This document shows positions 21,618 through 32,089 of a stretch of DNA of 64,000 nt, one piece after another; position 1 is the stretch's first letter, and each line of letters opens with the position of its first letter. Source of the stretch: Isoetes taiwanensis (Eukaryota; Streptophyta; Lycopodiopsida; Isoetales; Isoetaceae); the NCBI GenBank assembly GCA_021234155.1, contig JAJEKV010000063.1:6695710-6759709 (forward strand). Direction: 5' to 3'. The notes under the pieces are model-generated. The model worked only from the letters and a program-made list of their open reading frames with translations, did not search any database and was not told the DNA's origin. Made by a program: the position numbers and the translations under genes.

Positions 21618-22800
21618 TATTATAATGTTTTAGTGCAAGTAATGGACCACGCCATAAAAACTTCAACGGCCTAGATTTAACAATAAGAGTTGGACGATTC
21701 AGATATTTGTGGAATTCTCACGACCCTAGGGCCAAAGCGCAGAAACAGCCTCGGATTCGGCGAAATCTGACTGTAGAAGCTATGTCATCCAAGTTTATGA
21801 AGATAATTATGATGTTTGCATGCTTTTGATGAAGCTATGGCCAGAGTTGTTTGCAGGATCCAACCAAATAAAAACCGCAGGGCAGGGCTTGGGTATGATC
21901 CAAAGGCACAAGTTAGGTCATCAAATGAGATTACGGTTCAAAGCAATCCTTTGTTGTGCACGATTGAGAAATAGAAATTGGCATGAGGTATACATCATTC
22001 AATGTTAATATTCTTTTGCTTTCTTTCAGTTTACTTTGGTTTCTACAGAGCAATATCCAGATACTTAAAGCTCAAGCACATATGCTTAATTGAATCATTT
22101 TTTCTATAATGACGGTTGTTGGAAGCACAATTGTTGTTGGAAGCACTTAAATCTATACTTCCTGAGACAAAAATAGAGTCACAAGATTGGATGCCATTTC
22201 TATAAAGATCCACATGTACTTGAGATTAGATCAGGCTTGGAAGCATGAACTGTTCATCACATTGAAAGAGAAAACCACATTACTCTTCTCCTCTGTAGGT
22301 TCTGATTGCAAGCAAGCATTTCCTTGTCTACTAACTTAGTTCATCTCTAGAATCTTAGTAGAAAGATATTTTCGACAACCAGCAAGAAACCCACCATAAC
22401 TTCTCTACTTCTTTGCAGGTTAGATCTTTGCTTGCCCACTGTGGAACTATTTAATCTTTTTTAAGTGGCTTCAATCTTCAATGAATGTAGGAGCAGCACA
22501 TATAAGGGCATAGATCTATTCTTCTGCATCATGATTCCAGTAAAGCTATAGAGGCGGTATGATTTTATGTTTCTTTTAGTTGCATTAGTTGTCTCCATAT
22601 ATCTTTCACATTCATGTCTGAAACCAATCTTTTCTTTTTTAAATTTGTGAAAATGATTTAAAGAATATGAGTGGTCTTGGAAAACATTCAACATTCTTGA
22701 AGCCCAGTTATTGTTACAGAGACTTACATTGTTGTTTGCAGTGGGCAGCCCTTGGAGCTTGCTGTGATGCCGCTTTGTAGCCCCTGGCACTCGATGGCCC
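21618..22800 (+). mobile_element. Helitron D, 5' part, directly joined to Helitron C
   Basis: Immediately after the CTAG of Helitron C comes TATTATAATGTTTTAGTGCAAGTAATGG, split here as TATTATAATG and TTTTAGTGCAAG. This is the common Helitron 5' end lacking its first five bases TCTTA. It suggests that Helitron C inserted between the A and T inside this 5' end. The following 1.2 kb match 61690-62810 in inverted orientation (the 5' part of Helitron E). No 3' end was identified, so the right limit given is only where this homology stops. Confidence 0.6.
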
Positions 22801-24180
22801 CTGCCCTATTTCGCAGTACGAGTAGGATTTGCTTTAGATTTTTCAAGTTTTTCTTCCAAGCTTAGGATCTTTGCAAGTTTTTTCTCATGATTTGCTTAGG
22901 AATGTGTTCATTTAATTTTCTCGACTCTTTGGTGGAATTTATGGGTCTTTCCAGCCAATGCCGGGCATTTGCAAAAGCTTGACGAAGTCAGCTGAAAGGT
23001 TCTGGTAGATCTCATGGATTATGTTGCCATGCATTACGCCATCGATGGATCTTCCAAGTTTTTCTTCCAAGCTTAGAATCTCTTAAATTTTTCGTTGTTT
23101 TTAGCTCTGTTTCAACGCATCTATTTCTAAAAATTGAATGCGCCTTTGATATTCTTCTATAAATCTTTTGGTGCAAAGCATAAGCTATTTATGTTCAAAG
23201 GACAAAAGATGATTGTCATACGTCAATGAATATCAATGTTGTCGAATATTTGGCACATCATATATTGACATCCCAATTTGAAACCAAATGTGTTTGAAAC
23301 CAAATGTGTTAGTCATACATTGTGATGTACCACATCTTCAAAAGAAATGCCATGTCATTATAGTGATGCTTCTTCTAAGAAGTTTCAATTTGCCTAGGCA
23401 AATTCTTCATTTTCTATTCCCTCATTTTTCGCCATGTCATCACTCATAGTTGCATCCCACATGCTCATACCATGCCATCATCATTTCTAGTTTCGCATCT
23501 CCTTATTGCTTGCCACTATTGCCTACTTATCTCACTCAAAAAAATTCTCCTTTTCTTTTAATTGGCCTAGTCATTTTCTATCTAATGTGCATAAAATGCT
23601 TAGTCATCATGTCACATACCACATCATCCAAGGGAATGCCATGTCACCATGGACAAATATGCTTTATTTTTAAGTTGAAAAGTTGTCTAGGCAAATTCTT
23701 TGGTTTTCAAGCCCTTCATCTTTTCACACCTCACCACTCATCTTTGCCACCTCACCATACTCATGCCATGTCATCTCCCGTAATTTTTGCAAAGAATGAA
23801 GTTTGCTTGCTGTTTCGAAGCAACCTCAACATTTTTAGTGCCATATCATTGCCATTTCACCTTATGTGCCACTATTCTACTCTGCTTTGCCACTTTGTCC
23901 CAACGAAGCATATTTCAACCACAACCTGCGAAAACATAAGACAGCAAGGCGCATGATGATGTGGCATGCCATTGGTGATATGTCATGTGCATGATGATGT
24001 TGCATGCCATTGATGACATGCCATGCCAAGTAAGCAAGGCCAACTTTTGACTGGCAAAGTTGACTGGTAAACTTGTGAAAATAGAGACTGGCAAAGGAAT
24101 TGCACATTTTGTTAATATAAGTCCTTAAGATCTCAAGAACAAATATTCAATTTCTTACTACAGTTCTTAATATCTAGTTA
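22800..24180. other. Stretch without recognisable gene, CATGCC-rich
   Basis: AT-rich sequence with repeated short phrases: ACCAAATGTGTTTGAAACC near 23285, CATGCCATGTCA in several places from 23460 to 23780, and GATGATGT(G/T)GCATGCCATTG twice near 23957-24010. A 168-residue frame at 23450-23956 is rich in Ser, His and Cys and follows the repeat phrases, so I do not regard it as a gene. Confidence 0.5.
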
Positions 24181-24189
24181 AACCCCCCA

Positions 24190-24640
24190 GCAGATCCCTA
24201 ACTACATCATGAGTCATGGTTTCAGCCTCTGCTAGTTTTGCATTGAGCAAGAATACCTGAAGTAAATGTATGCGTCAGCAAGATCTTTTTTCTTCAGAGT
24301 TCATAAATAATAGAATATAAAACAAGTATAGTACAGGAAGCGTACTACTTTGTCCGGATGATGTCTCAATGCTAGTTTTTGACATGCCTTTTTAATCTCA
24401 ATAACTGTTGAGGATGGCTCAATTCCACTGCAAAAACAACAATTAATAAGGACCATAAACACATCTAAGTTTTGAGGCAAACAGAATTGACTACAATATG
24501 TGCTCCCACCAAAAATGAATTAAGGAAAAGAGACATCACTGAAGAGTATTAGTGGTCAACTGCATCTTCAACTCTTTTTCTGTCTTGGCCAACCGTTCAT
24601 AAGCCCGACCCCAAGTCTTCTTTGCATATTGTGAGATTTA
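24190..24640 (-). pseudogene. Captured exon fragments: J-domain protein and kinesin-like coiled coil
   Basis: Three exon-like pieces read on the minus strand. The first (about 24542-24635) gives QYAKKTWGRAYERLAKTEKE and a helical continuation. The second (about 24355-24430, after a TTTTGCAG acceptor) gives EIKKACQKLALRHHPDK. This contains the HPD tripeptide and flanking residues that define DnaJ J-domains, which stimulate Hsp70 ATPase. The third (about 24190-24257) gives VFLLNAKLAEAETMTHDVVR and DLLGG, which resembles the tail of plant kinesin-12 (phragmoplast kinesin) proteins. J-domain and kinesin-12 tail do not belong together, so this is probably a mosaic of captured exons. No complete gene is possible. 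Confidence 0.5.
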
Positions 24641-25857
24641 TTTGAAGTTGTTACATTATTTCCTTTGAGCATTCTTGTTGGCCTTCAAGAAGACTAATCA
24701 AATGCAATGTTAACCATGTCGGCACCATGTCTTGGCCATAATCAATTTTTAACCTAAAGGTTTACGCATGCCCTAAATCGATATCTTGAAGTGACAAAAG
24801 TTTTCAAAGGTTAGAAATACACCAGTATTAGTTTTTATATCCTATAAAGGCAATGGAAACTATTAAACTTTTATCAAGGTCATAAGCTTATGACACAAAG
24901 GCAACGTTCCCATGTGGTTGCCTCACTTGACTTCGAAAAAAAAAAGTCGAAGTCCAGGTCACGCAATACCAACACAACTTAACTTTGCGACGTGGCAAAG
25001 TTTTTTTCTCGAAGCAGAGGATTTTAGAATTTTCAGAAAGGGCAGAGGATTTCTGAAAGCTTCAGTCGACACCTTGATTTCTCTCTAGCCGGTGAACCCT
25101 TCCAGTTTACTGGAAATCTTCACAAGCAATACCGGCTATGGGCGCACCATTCGGGTGGATTCTCCCCGTTTGAGAACCACAATTTTGTGCACGGTCAGGT
25201 CCATGCATGGAGACACGAACTAGAAAGTAAAAGTTAACCCCATCCACGTGACATCTCTTTTAAAGTCAGGTTAGAGTCCTGGTAACGTTGCCTAAATAAT
25301 AACCTACACCAACAACTCTAGGGCTATGCGCAAAATGTCCAAGGCATCAAATTTCCACATATTGCATTCTTTACATGCAATATGCCATTTTCAGTGTCCA
25401 CTACCGGGCCAATTTTTCAAGGTAGATAAAGATAGGTCTTACCAACCTTTAAATATGAACTTAAAGCCATAGTATTAAATTAAGACCACGATCTTCAGAC
25501 CATGCAACCAAGCAAATGCGGCTCCTAGCATAGTATCCATCTAGCAAATCTAGAGGGCAATTTGCCCTAACTTATTTCCAGTATGCCCTACAAGTATTTT
25601 ACTAAACCATAAAATACATTGGGTAGATTCTTAAGTGTCCCATAAACGTATAAATATGGGGTCCGGGTTAGCTCAAACCTACAATACTAGCTAGGGATGG
25701 AAAGTAACCCCCATCCCCCCCTCCCGGAACTAAATCAAGCTTAATTAAATAATACATCATTAGACAGATCGAGGAGCTTTGTAAAACATCAAATTTCATC
25801 TAAAATATACTGTTCAATCAAATGTTATAACTAAAATTATAGTAGCGCCTAGAAAAG
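24640..25857. other. Intergenic stretch, no feature recognised
   Basis: There is a small hairpin at about 24930-24958 (GACTTCG, A-run, CGAAGTC). No gene, RNA gene or transposon end was identified. Confidence 0.4.
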
Positions 25858-26202
25858 CACCATCTGACGATTAGTCTGATGCAATATCTGACGAATAGTC
25901 TGACGCAAAATCTGATGATATATCTGACGTTATATCTGACGCATTTTCTGACGATTATTTTGACGCAAATTCTGACGCTTTTTCTGACGATACATATTTG
26001 ACGTATATTCTGACGATTAATGTGACACTTAACCTGACAAAGGCTTCTGACGATTTATGTGACGATATGTCTGACGTAGTATCGTCAGGAAAAGCATCAA
26101 AATAGTAATCGTCAGTACGTTCGTCAGCCTGTACGTCAGGCAAAAATCTCTCTAGACAGTCTGACGATTTTTCTGACAAAAAATGCTCATTCTCTTGTAG
26201 TG
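25857..26202 (-). mobile_element. CACTA-type transposon terminus with TGACG subterminal repeats
   Basis: The right border, read on the minus strand, begins CACTACAAGAGAATGAGC at 26202. This is nearly identical to the plant CACTA consensus CACTACAAGAAAA. Inside it lies a dense array of (T)CTGACG motifs every 12-13 bp, about twenty copies between 25862 and 26185. Copies are mostly in one orientation to the left and in inverted orientation (CGTCAG) between about 26080 and 26140. Arrays of this sort are the subterminal repeats to which TNPA-like proteins bind in En/Spm elements. No second CACTA end was recognised, so the element is truncated or its left end has diverged. Confidence 0.7.
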
Positions 26203-26279
26203 GTTGGATCTAACCGTTGAAGTTATTTTTCACGAATGTAAAATAATACGATACATTCCCAAAGTTGAGCACACAAACA

Positions 26280-26960
26280 ATATTCCAGGTGGTGGTGCTT
26301 TGCTTAAGAAATAGCCTCAAAAAAACCATACTTCCTTAAGAAATAGCTGCGTAAAAACTATGCCACTTTAGAAAACCACACTTCTGTAAAAAAGCAGCCA
26401 CTTAAAAACCACACCTCAAAAAACCATACTTACTTTAAAAAATAGCTATATAAACCACACAAAAAAAAATCATATTTCCTTAAAAATAGCTTCTTAAACA
26501 CACCTAGTTATAAACTACACCACTTCAGAAAACCATACTTCATTTAAAAACAACCACTTAAAAACTACACCCGCTTATAAACCACACTTCAAAAAACCAT
26601 ACTTCTTTAAAAAATAGCTATTTAAAAACTACACCCACTTATAAACGACACCTCAAAAAACAACACCTCGATTAAAAAAAATCATACCACTTCAGAAAAC
26701 CATACTTCCTTAAAAAACAACCACTTAAAAACTATACCTCCTTATAAACCACACTTCAAAAAACTATACTTCCATAAAAAATGACTACTTAAAAACTACA
26801 CCTAGTTATAAACTACACCTCAAAAAACAACACCTTCTTAAAAACAACACCCCCTCAAAAAAATAAGCAACACTTCTTTTAAAAAAACGACACCTCAAAA
26901 AAAGACCACACCTTCAAAAAAAAAAAAACTATAGCTCCATAAAAAAAACACCGCCGCCTC
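26280..26960. repeat. A-rich degenerate repeat
   Basis: Low-complexity sequence made of variants of AAAAACCACAC(T/C)TCAAAAAACCATACTT, split into phrases such as AACCACACCTC, CCATACTTCC and TTAAAAAATAGC, repeated about twenty times with drift. No coding content. Confidence 0.8.
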
Positions 26961-27084
26961 CTTAATAAACCACACCTCCACATAACCACATGTAGATTTT
27001 TTGGAACAACGACATGTGGTCTTTTTGTTACTGTTGTTTTTAGGTGTGGACCCAGAATTGGGGTGGTAGTGCAAGTAGCTGCCC

Positions 27085-27440
27085 CTCTGCGCCTCAGATC
27101 TGATAAGCTCATCTTCCAAGCTTAAGAAGCGGCCGTAGTGAAGAACCGACCAGAGATGCCCTCAATAGCTTGGTCTACCCTGTTCTTGCCCTGTTTTAAA
27201 CCTACTCCAATAAAAAAAACCATGACACCAAGTAGTATGTCCGTCTGCGCCTCTGCGCCTCAGATCCGGTAAGCTCATCTGCAAGGAAAAACTCTACAAG
27301 CTGTCATAGAAAAGTTCTGTGAGCAGTCTCAGGCAATCTCCTCTGCAAAAAAGACTCTATAGGAGAGATGAGCGGCGCCGCTCCGCACAACCCGGACAAA
27401 GTTACAGGCGTAATTTAAAGGTACTGGTCATTACATAGGA
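27085..27440. other. Remnants of small repeats left of the dirigent B promoter
   Basis: A 30-bp phrase CTCTGCGCCTCAGATC followed by (C/T)GRTAAGCTCATCT occurs at about 27087 and again at 27250. At 27367-27436 the order GGCGCCGCTCCG, GGCGTAATTTAAAGG, TACTGGTCATTAC closely resembles the right end of the inverted-repeat element at 37288-37698, so a related element probably ended here. No gene. Confidence 0.4.
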
Positions 27441-27571
27441 TAAATATACGGTTTTTGATCGGCCACACATTAACACACCACGCATCTTTGAACATTTTGG
27501 ATCATTTTGGAACAAATCACGGGTCAATAATAACATGGACTAATTTATAAGGTTGCCGAGTCGTGTTGTGT

Positions 27572-28246
27572 AAATAAGCATTTTGGACTAAAGACTACAC
27601 ACGATTTTGTTTGAAAACGTCATTCATGCTCATCACATTTATTTTCGATTTTATTTTGTTGCATTGCGGCAAAAAACATCATGCATGCTCTGTCCTATTA
27701 TTATTCTATTGTCGGTTAGAACAGCACGCCTCCTAATCCGTTAACAGAAATAAAGGACAGCCGAACAGAACAGTTTCATATGCCGGAAAAATGTCTGTCA
27801 TCCTATCAAAATTCAGTATGTTATTTTGCAGTTTCGTTGGTTATTTTGCCAGAATGAAAGAAGAGTTTGACATGAAAATTGGCTTTATTACTTATGGTTG
27901 GCGTCTGGAACAGATGTTTAGAAATTTCTTGGAAACATCTCTTGGAAGTGTTAAATCGTCAGGTTAAAGGCCGGATTGAATATAATTTATAAGACAGTCA
28001 CGTGATTTGGCGGCAACGAGTCTCCATCTCATACCTCCTTTTTTGATTTCTTAAATATTAGACACCATGTGAAATCAACACGCTCCATGTGATTCAGGTA
28101 TTTCTTCTTCCATTCCAACTACAAAGTCAAGTATCCAACATTCCAAGAACAACATTCCAAGAACTATCTTTAATTGTTGTATCCGTGCACGCAAGCTCCA
28201 TCTATAAAAAGCTGTACTTGGGCTTCAGAGATCACTACAATTGAAG
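27572..28246 (+). promoter_or_regulatory. Promoter region of the intact dirigent-like gene B
   Basis: TATAAAAA at 28202-28209 lies 37 bp before the ATG, with GGGCTTCAGAGATCAC between, giving a very short leader. The same proximal promoter is kept in copies A and C. From 27572 leftward the sequence no longer matches copy A. CCATGTGATTCAG and AACATTCCAAGAAC repeats (twice near 28137-28160) are visible. Confidence 0.55.
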
Positions 28247-28783
28247 ATGAAGGCTTTACTTGCATCCGCATTGGTTTTGATTCTCTTGCATTTTGCAAAG
28301 GCATACAATGCTCATGGCCAACTCCAAAGCAAGACATCTAACATGGTGTTCTACATCCATACCAAACTTTCAAAACCAAATGAGACCGCCCGAGTCGTGG
28401 CTAGCACAGATGGAGACTATGTTACTACTACAAAGTGGGGAACAATTGGAGTAGGTGATATTCTGCTTACTGCGCAGCAGTCTAACACTTCCAAAGCCAT
28501 AGGAAGGCTCAAGTCCATGGTTATAATTGCAGACGTTGTGTACACTGACTTTCCACATGCTCAAGAAATTTTGACTGCTGTCATAGAAACTGATCAATAC
28601 AATGGCACATTTTGTATCAATGGTCGAGACGTCGCCTATGGTTCTGAGCTCGCAATCGTCGGCGGAACTGGGGACTTTAGAGGCGTGAAAGGTTGGGCCA
28701 ACTTCACTCATGTGGAAATTAATTCACCGGATTCTGTAACATTTGTTAACGCTACTCTTGTATACCCTTTATATTCTTTCTAG
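28247..28783 (+). CDS. Dirigent-like protein B (intact)
   Basis: This single-exon frame of 178 residues is the best preserved gene in the window. The ATG at 28247 is chosen because it follows the TATA box at the usual distance and opens a good signal peptide (MKALLASALVLILLHFAKA, cleavage near residue 19), so the protein should enter the secretory pathway. NMVFYIHTKLSKPNETARV and GGTGDFRGVKGWANF match the beginning and the conserved GGTGxFRxxxG region of the dirigent (PF03018) barrel. Family length is usually about 180 residues. Five N-glycosylation sequons are present (Asn 45, 80, 119, 152, 168). Characterised dirigent proteins steer coupling of monolignol radicals in lignan or lignin formation in the cell wall; the substrate here is unknown. 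Three full-length decayed copies and one 3' end lie in the same window. Confidence 0.85.
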   Translation: MKALLASALVLILLHFAKAYNAHGQLQSKTSNMVFYIHTKLSKPNETARVVASTDGDYVTTTKWGTIGVGDILLTAQQSNTSKAIGRLKSMVIIADVVYTDFPHAQEILTAVIETDQYNGTFCINGRDVAYGSELAIVGGTGDFRGVKGWANFTHVEINSPDSVTFVNATLVYPLYSF

Positions 28784-28899
28784 TACATGTAAGAAGCATC
28801 ATCTCATCATACACATTGAAGATTATGCTCTACATTTTGAAGATTATGTTCTCAGAATAAAATTTACTTTGTACTAATATAATATATTGGAGCATATAA

Positions 28900-29590
28900 T
28901 GTTTACACATTCCTCTTAATCTAAACATCTCAAATCAGTCCTTATAATTCAGTGGAGGAGGATGAAGGCAATAAAAGTTCTTGAGAAAGCATGATATCGT
29001 TAAGAAACGGCTTCCAACTTGGAAACGATGATTCATGGAATAAAAATATATATGGCAAGTGCATGTATTCAATGATTAATGGCAAGTGCATGTAGATAGA
29101 TGATCAATGGTAAGTGCATGTATTCAAGGTGTTGACGCATATAGGATAGTAGCTATCTGAATCTTTCAGTTTAGACGACACAAAAGAAATAAAAATTGCA
29201 GGGTTATTTGTTTGAGGGATCATGTGTTAACAGCTGAAATCGTCAAGTGCTTACAGCAGGGGAGATTTTCATTTTCTCGGATTGATGGCATCCTAAAACG
29301 CTCAAAAGATTTGAGCAATTCACAAGATGACAAAAGTAGGATCTGAAGCTTGACAGATTGTGGTAGCAGAAGCTCCAGTTTGTTCAGAAAAGGCCGATTT
29401 GCTAAGTTATTTTCATATTGATCTGTTTGTTGCATCCATGATAAGACGGCCCTTGCCGGAACAGGCTTAATCATATTTTATTTTATTTTTTCTACGCAGT
29501 CACGAGACAACCATGACAAAAATATGAGACATTTGGCGGTATGTCACATGGTATTTCCTCTAATATTTGAGCTTTTTTGAGCTAAGTGTT
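28900..29590. other. Intergenic stretch downstream of dirigent B
   Basis: After the shared 3' region ends near 28895 (TATTGGAGCAT), the sequence is unlike that behind copies A and E. A short phrase AATGGCAAGTGCATGTA recurs around 29050-29120. No gene recognised. Confidence 0.4.
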
Positions 29591-30745
29591 CCTTTGTTAC
29601 CACAGATGTTACAAAATGAATCTAATGGTTGTTTGAATTGCATGATGAAATCTCACAAAGAGTAGATGTGTTTTTATGGAGTTAGAAACATCATACATTT
29701 TCTTCAAGCAAGGGAGAGAACATGGACTTGAAAAAGAAGAAGACAAAAGGCCCAATGGGCTTCACGTGATATGTAGGTCACATCAATAAATGCATTGTGA
29801 TCATGTCCATCCATTTGCGTATTCAAATATATTCCTAAAGCAACATGCAACATGCCGCAAATGGTCATACAATGGTGGGTTCACAGGTCAATATACCACA
29901 AATAATGACTCTTGTAAATGGCGTCGATGGTCAACCTTAAGGCTACGTTCAAGCGCGTTTGGGGATATTTCAAAACTAATCAGACCAAATTTCTTGAGAG
30001 CCTGACTTCAAAGCAATGTACCAAGGCTTCAAAAATCCCAGGGCATTTCTCAAAAATCAAAGTCCAGCCTAGATAACACGCTTTCTCTTGACAAAAAAAA
30101 CAAGACATATCTTAAGGTTGATGAAAATAGATGTTGAACTTTGGACTTTTGTATCGATGATTTTATTTACAAAAAAATTGAATATACGACATTAGTGCCT
30201 TTGTCCTAGAATAAATATTTCTCAATTTTGGGGTCTTCCAGAGTCGCATTCAATGTTAGGTGGTTGGGGGCAGACCTGAACAAAGCAATGTTGGTGTGGT
30301 GTGTTTTAACTGGATGCTACCATTGTGTCGTGACGTACTTTTGGTTAAATTGCCACACCCACGATCTTGGAGTCAGTGCCTCATTGTGAAAGTGGGCATG
30401 TACGATTATAAAGTTGGTAGGGGAAGGGCCCAGTTCAGCCATATATAGTAGTGGGGTCAGGACCCATCTTGATGTGTTGTAAAGTGTCCCATAAGCTATG
30501 GCTATCTGTGGACGCTAAAATTCCATCATTATCATCACCATCACCTATTATGTTTTTGCAGTTAAAACAACGCTTCTCAGGCTCTGATTGCAGAAATTGC
30601 TTAAACATCACAATTAAAGAAAAAGATGAGTTCCTTAAGAAGGAAACCAAACATGACAGTTCCATCTACCTCAATTTCATCTGTCGGGATATGACGAATT
30701 CATATAAATTCAATGGAGCACACTTAATCCACGTCTTCTATATGT
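29590..30745. repeat. Left arm of a 1-kb inverted duplication
   Basis: This segment matches 39195-40140 in inverted orientation over roughly 1 kb with scattered substitutions and indels. Shared blocks include the stretch around GGCAGACCTGAACAAAGC and that around CTTCTCAGGCTCTGATTG. Frames in it are not preserved intact between the two arms, except for a short piece reading KKETKHDSS, so it is probably an old repeat or captured sequence. Its function is unknown. Confidence 0.7.
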
Positions 30746-31329
30746 GATTCTTTCTTTCTAATTGCAAGACTTTGTTAACCTGGCATGCAAAGCATGGGTG
30801 AAAAGATACAACATACTTTGGATTTTTTTTTTTTTTTTTTTTTTATATATATTTATTTATGAAAGTGATCATCCTGTTTATTTTGTTTGTCACCCGCATA
30901 ATCTTATATTATAATGTTATTGTGTAAGTGTTGGACCCAGCCCTAATTTGGGCGGCCCAGATTTTACCTTCGATTTGACGGTCGAGATCAAGCCCTCCAT
31001 CGGGGATTTTGCTTCCTCCCCAATTCATTCCAATCCGGGAGGACCAGCTTCGTCACGAATGGGAAGGAGCGGCCCGGTTGGGAATCCTAGGGGAGCTTCT
31101 GTGTGGGCGCCCAGAAGGAGACAATGCAGTTTGGTCTAAAACAATAAACAAACAAAGGGCTTTGGCGACTGTGGCACAGGCGACTGTGGCACAGATCCGG
31201 TAGGACTCATTCTGCTTGGTGATGGTGGCTCAGGCCCGAAGCTGCTAAGAGAGTAATCAGGTGTGTGGTCGTTTATGCTCAGAGATCAAACAGATTTTTT
31301 TGACTGTAGGGCTTCCAGATGTTAAATTG

Positions 31330-32045
31330 CTACAATTTTTGCAGGTTGCGATGTTGCCTGCATTTGAAAGCTTGCCTTCGAATAGGGAGTCTATGGCATA
31401 TTGGGATTGCTTTTGCTCCCAGACAGGCACATGCATCAAGAACTCCAACGAAAGTTATAGCATCAGACGTTATCCTTTCTGATTGCATATGCTCAAAAAC
31501 TAGCAACGCTTCCTTCCCTTGATTATGGTTAGCATATGCAGTGATCAAAGTGTTCCATGATATTACATCCCTCACTGTCATTCTGTCAAATATTCTATGT
31601 GAGTCATGCGGATAACCGAATTTTCCATACATATTAGAAAGAGCATTGCATAGAACGATGTCTTTCTCCAAACCATAAGTCAAAATCAAGCAGTGAAGTT
31701 GTCGACCTTCATCCGGTCTTTGAGATCTTAACACATGCCTCAAGAACCACTAAGAATGTGACCCTATTAGGGATCAAGCCTTGCAGATGCATTTCTCTAA
31801 ATAAATAGAGGGATTCTCTGTTAAGGCCTTGCTGGGCATAATGTCCTGGAAGAACTGCAGACGCCTTTTTCAAAATGCCCATTTTGTGCATATGCAACAA
31901 AGGATTGTATTCCATGAAATAGTATCTCTTTCAGGCATCACATGAAACATCTGTATTGCCTCCTCTGTATAACCGTACTGAATATATGCTGCCATGATTG
32001 TGTTCCAAGATGCTACATTTGGCAACGGCTTTTGTTAAAACAATT
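31330..32045 (-). pseudogene. Captured PLS-type pentatricopeptide repeat pseudogene
   Basis: Reading leftward: VASWNTIMAAYIQYGYTEEA, then MPERDTISWNTIL, frameshifted repeat remnants, then EGRQLHCLILTYGLEKDIVL, CNALSNMYGKFG, DRMTVRDVISWNTLITAYA and SDAITFVGVLDACACLG. The phrases SWNTLIxAY, xxLSNMYGKxG and ITFVGVLxAC are typical of PLS-class PPR proteins, many of which edit organellar RNA and which are very numerous in lycophytes and ferns. Frameshifts near 31715 and 31900 and the lack of start and C-terminal domain mark it as a fragment. It is cargo of Helitron H. Confidence 0.8.
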
Positions 32046-32089
32046 GAAGGGCTTCCAAAACATACAGTATTATTTTATTATATAGGATG

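Noticed and set aside
23450-23956. 168-codon frame
   Set aside because: Follows CATGCC-type repeated phrases, has no homologous motif and lies in low-complexity sequence.
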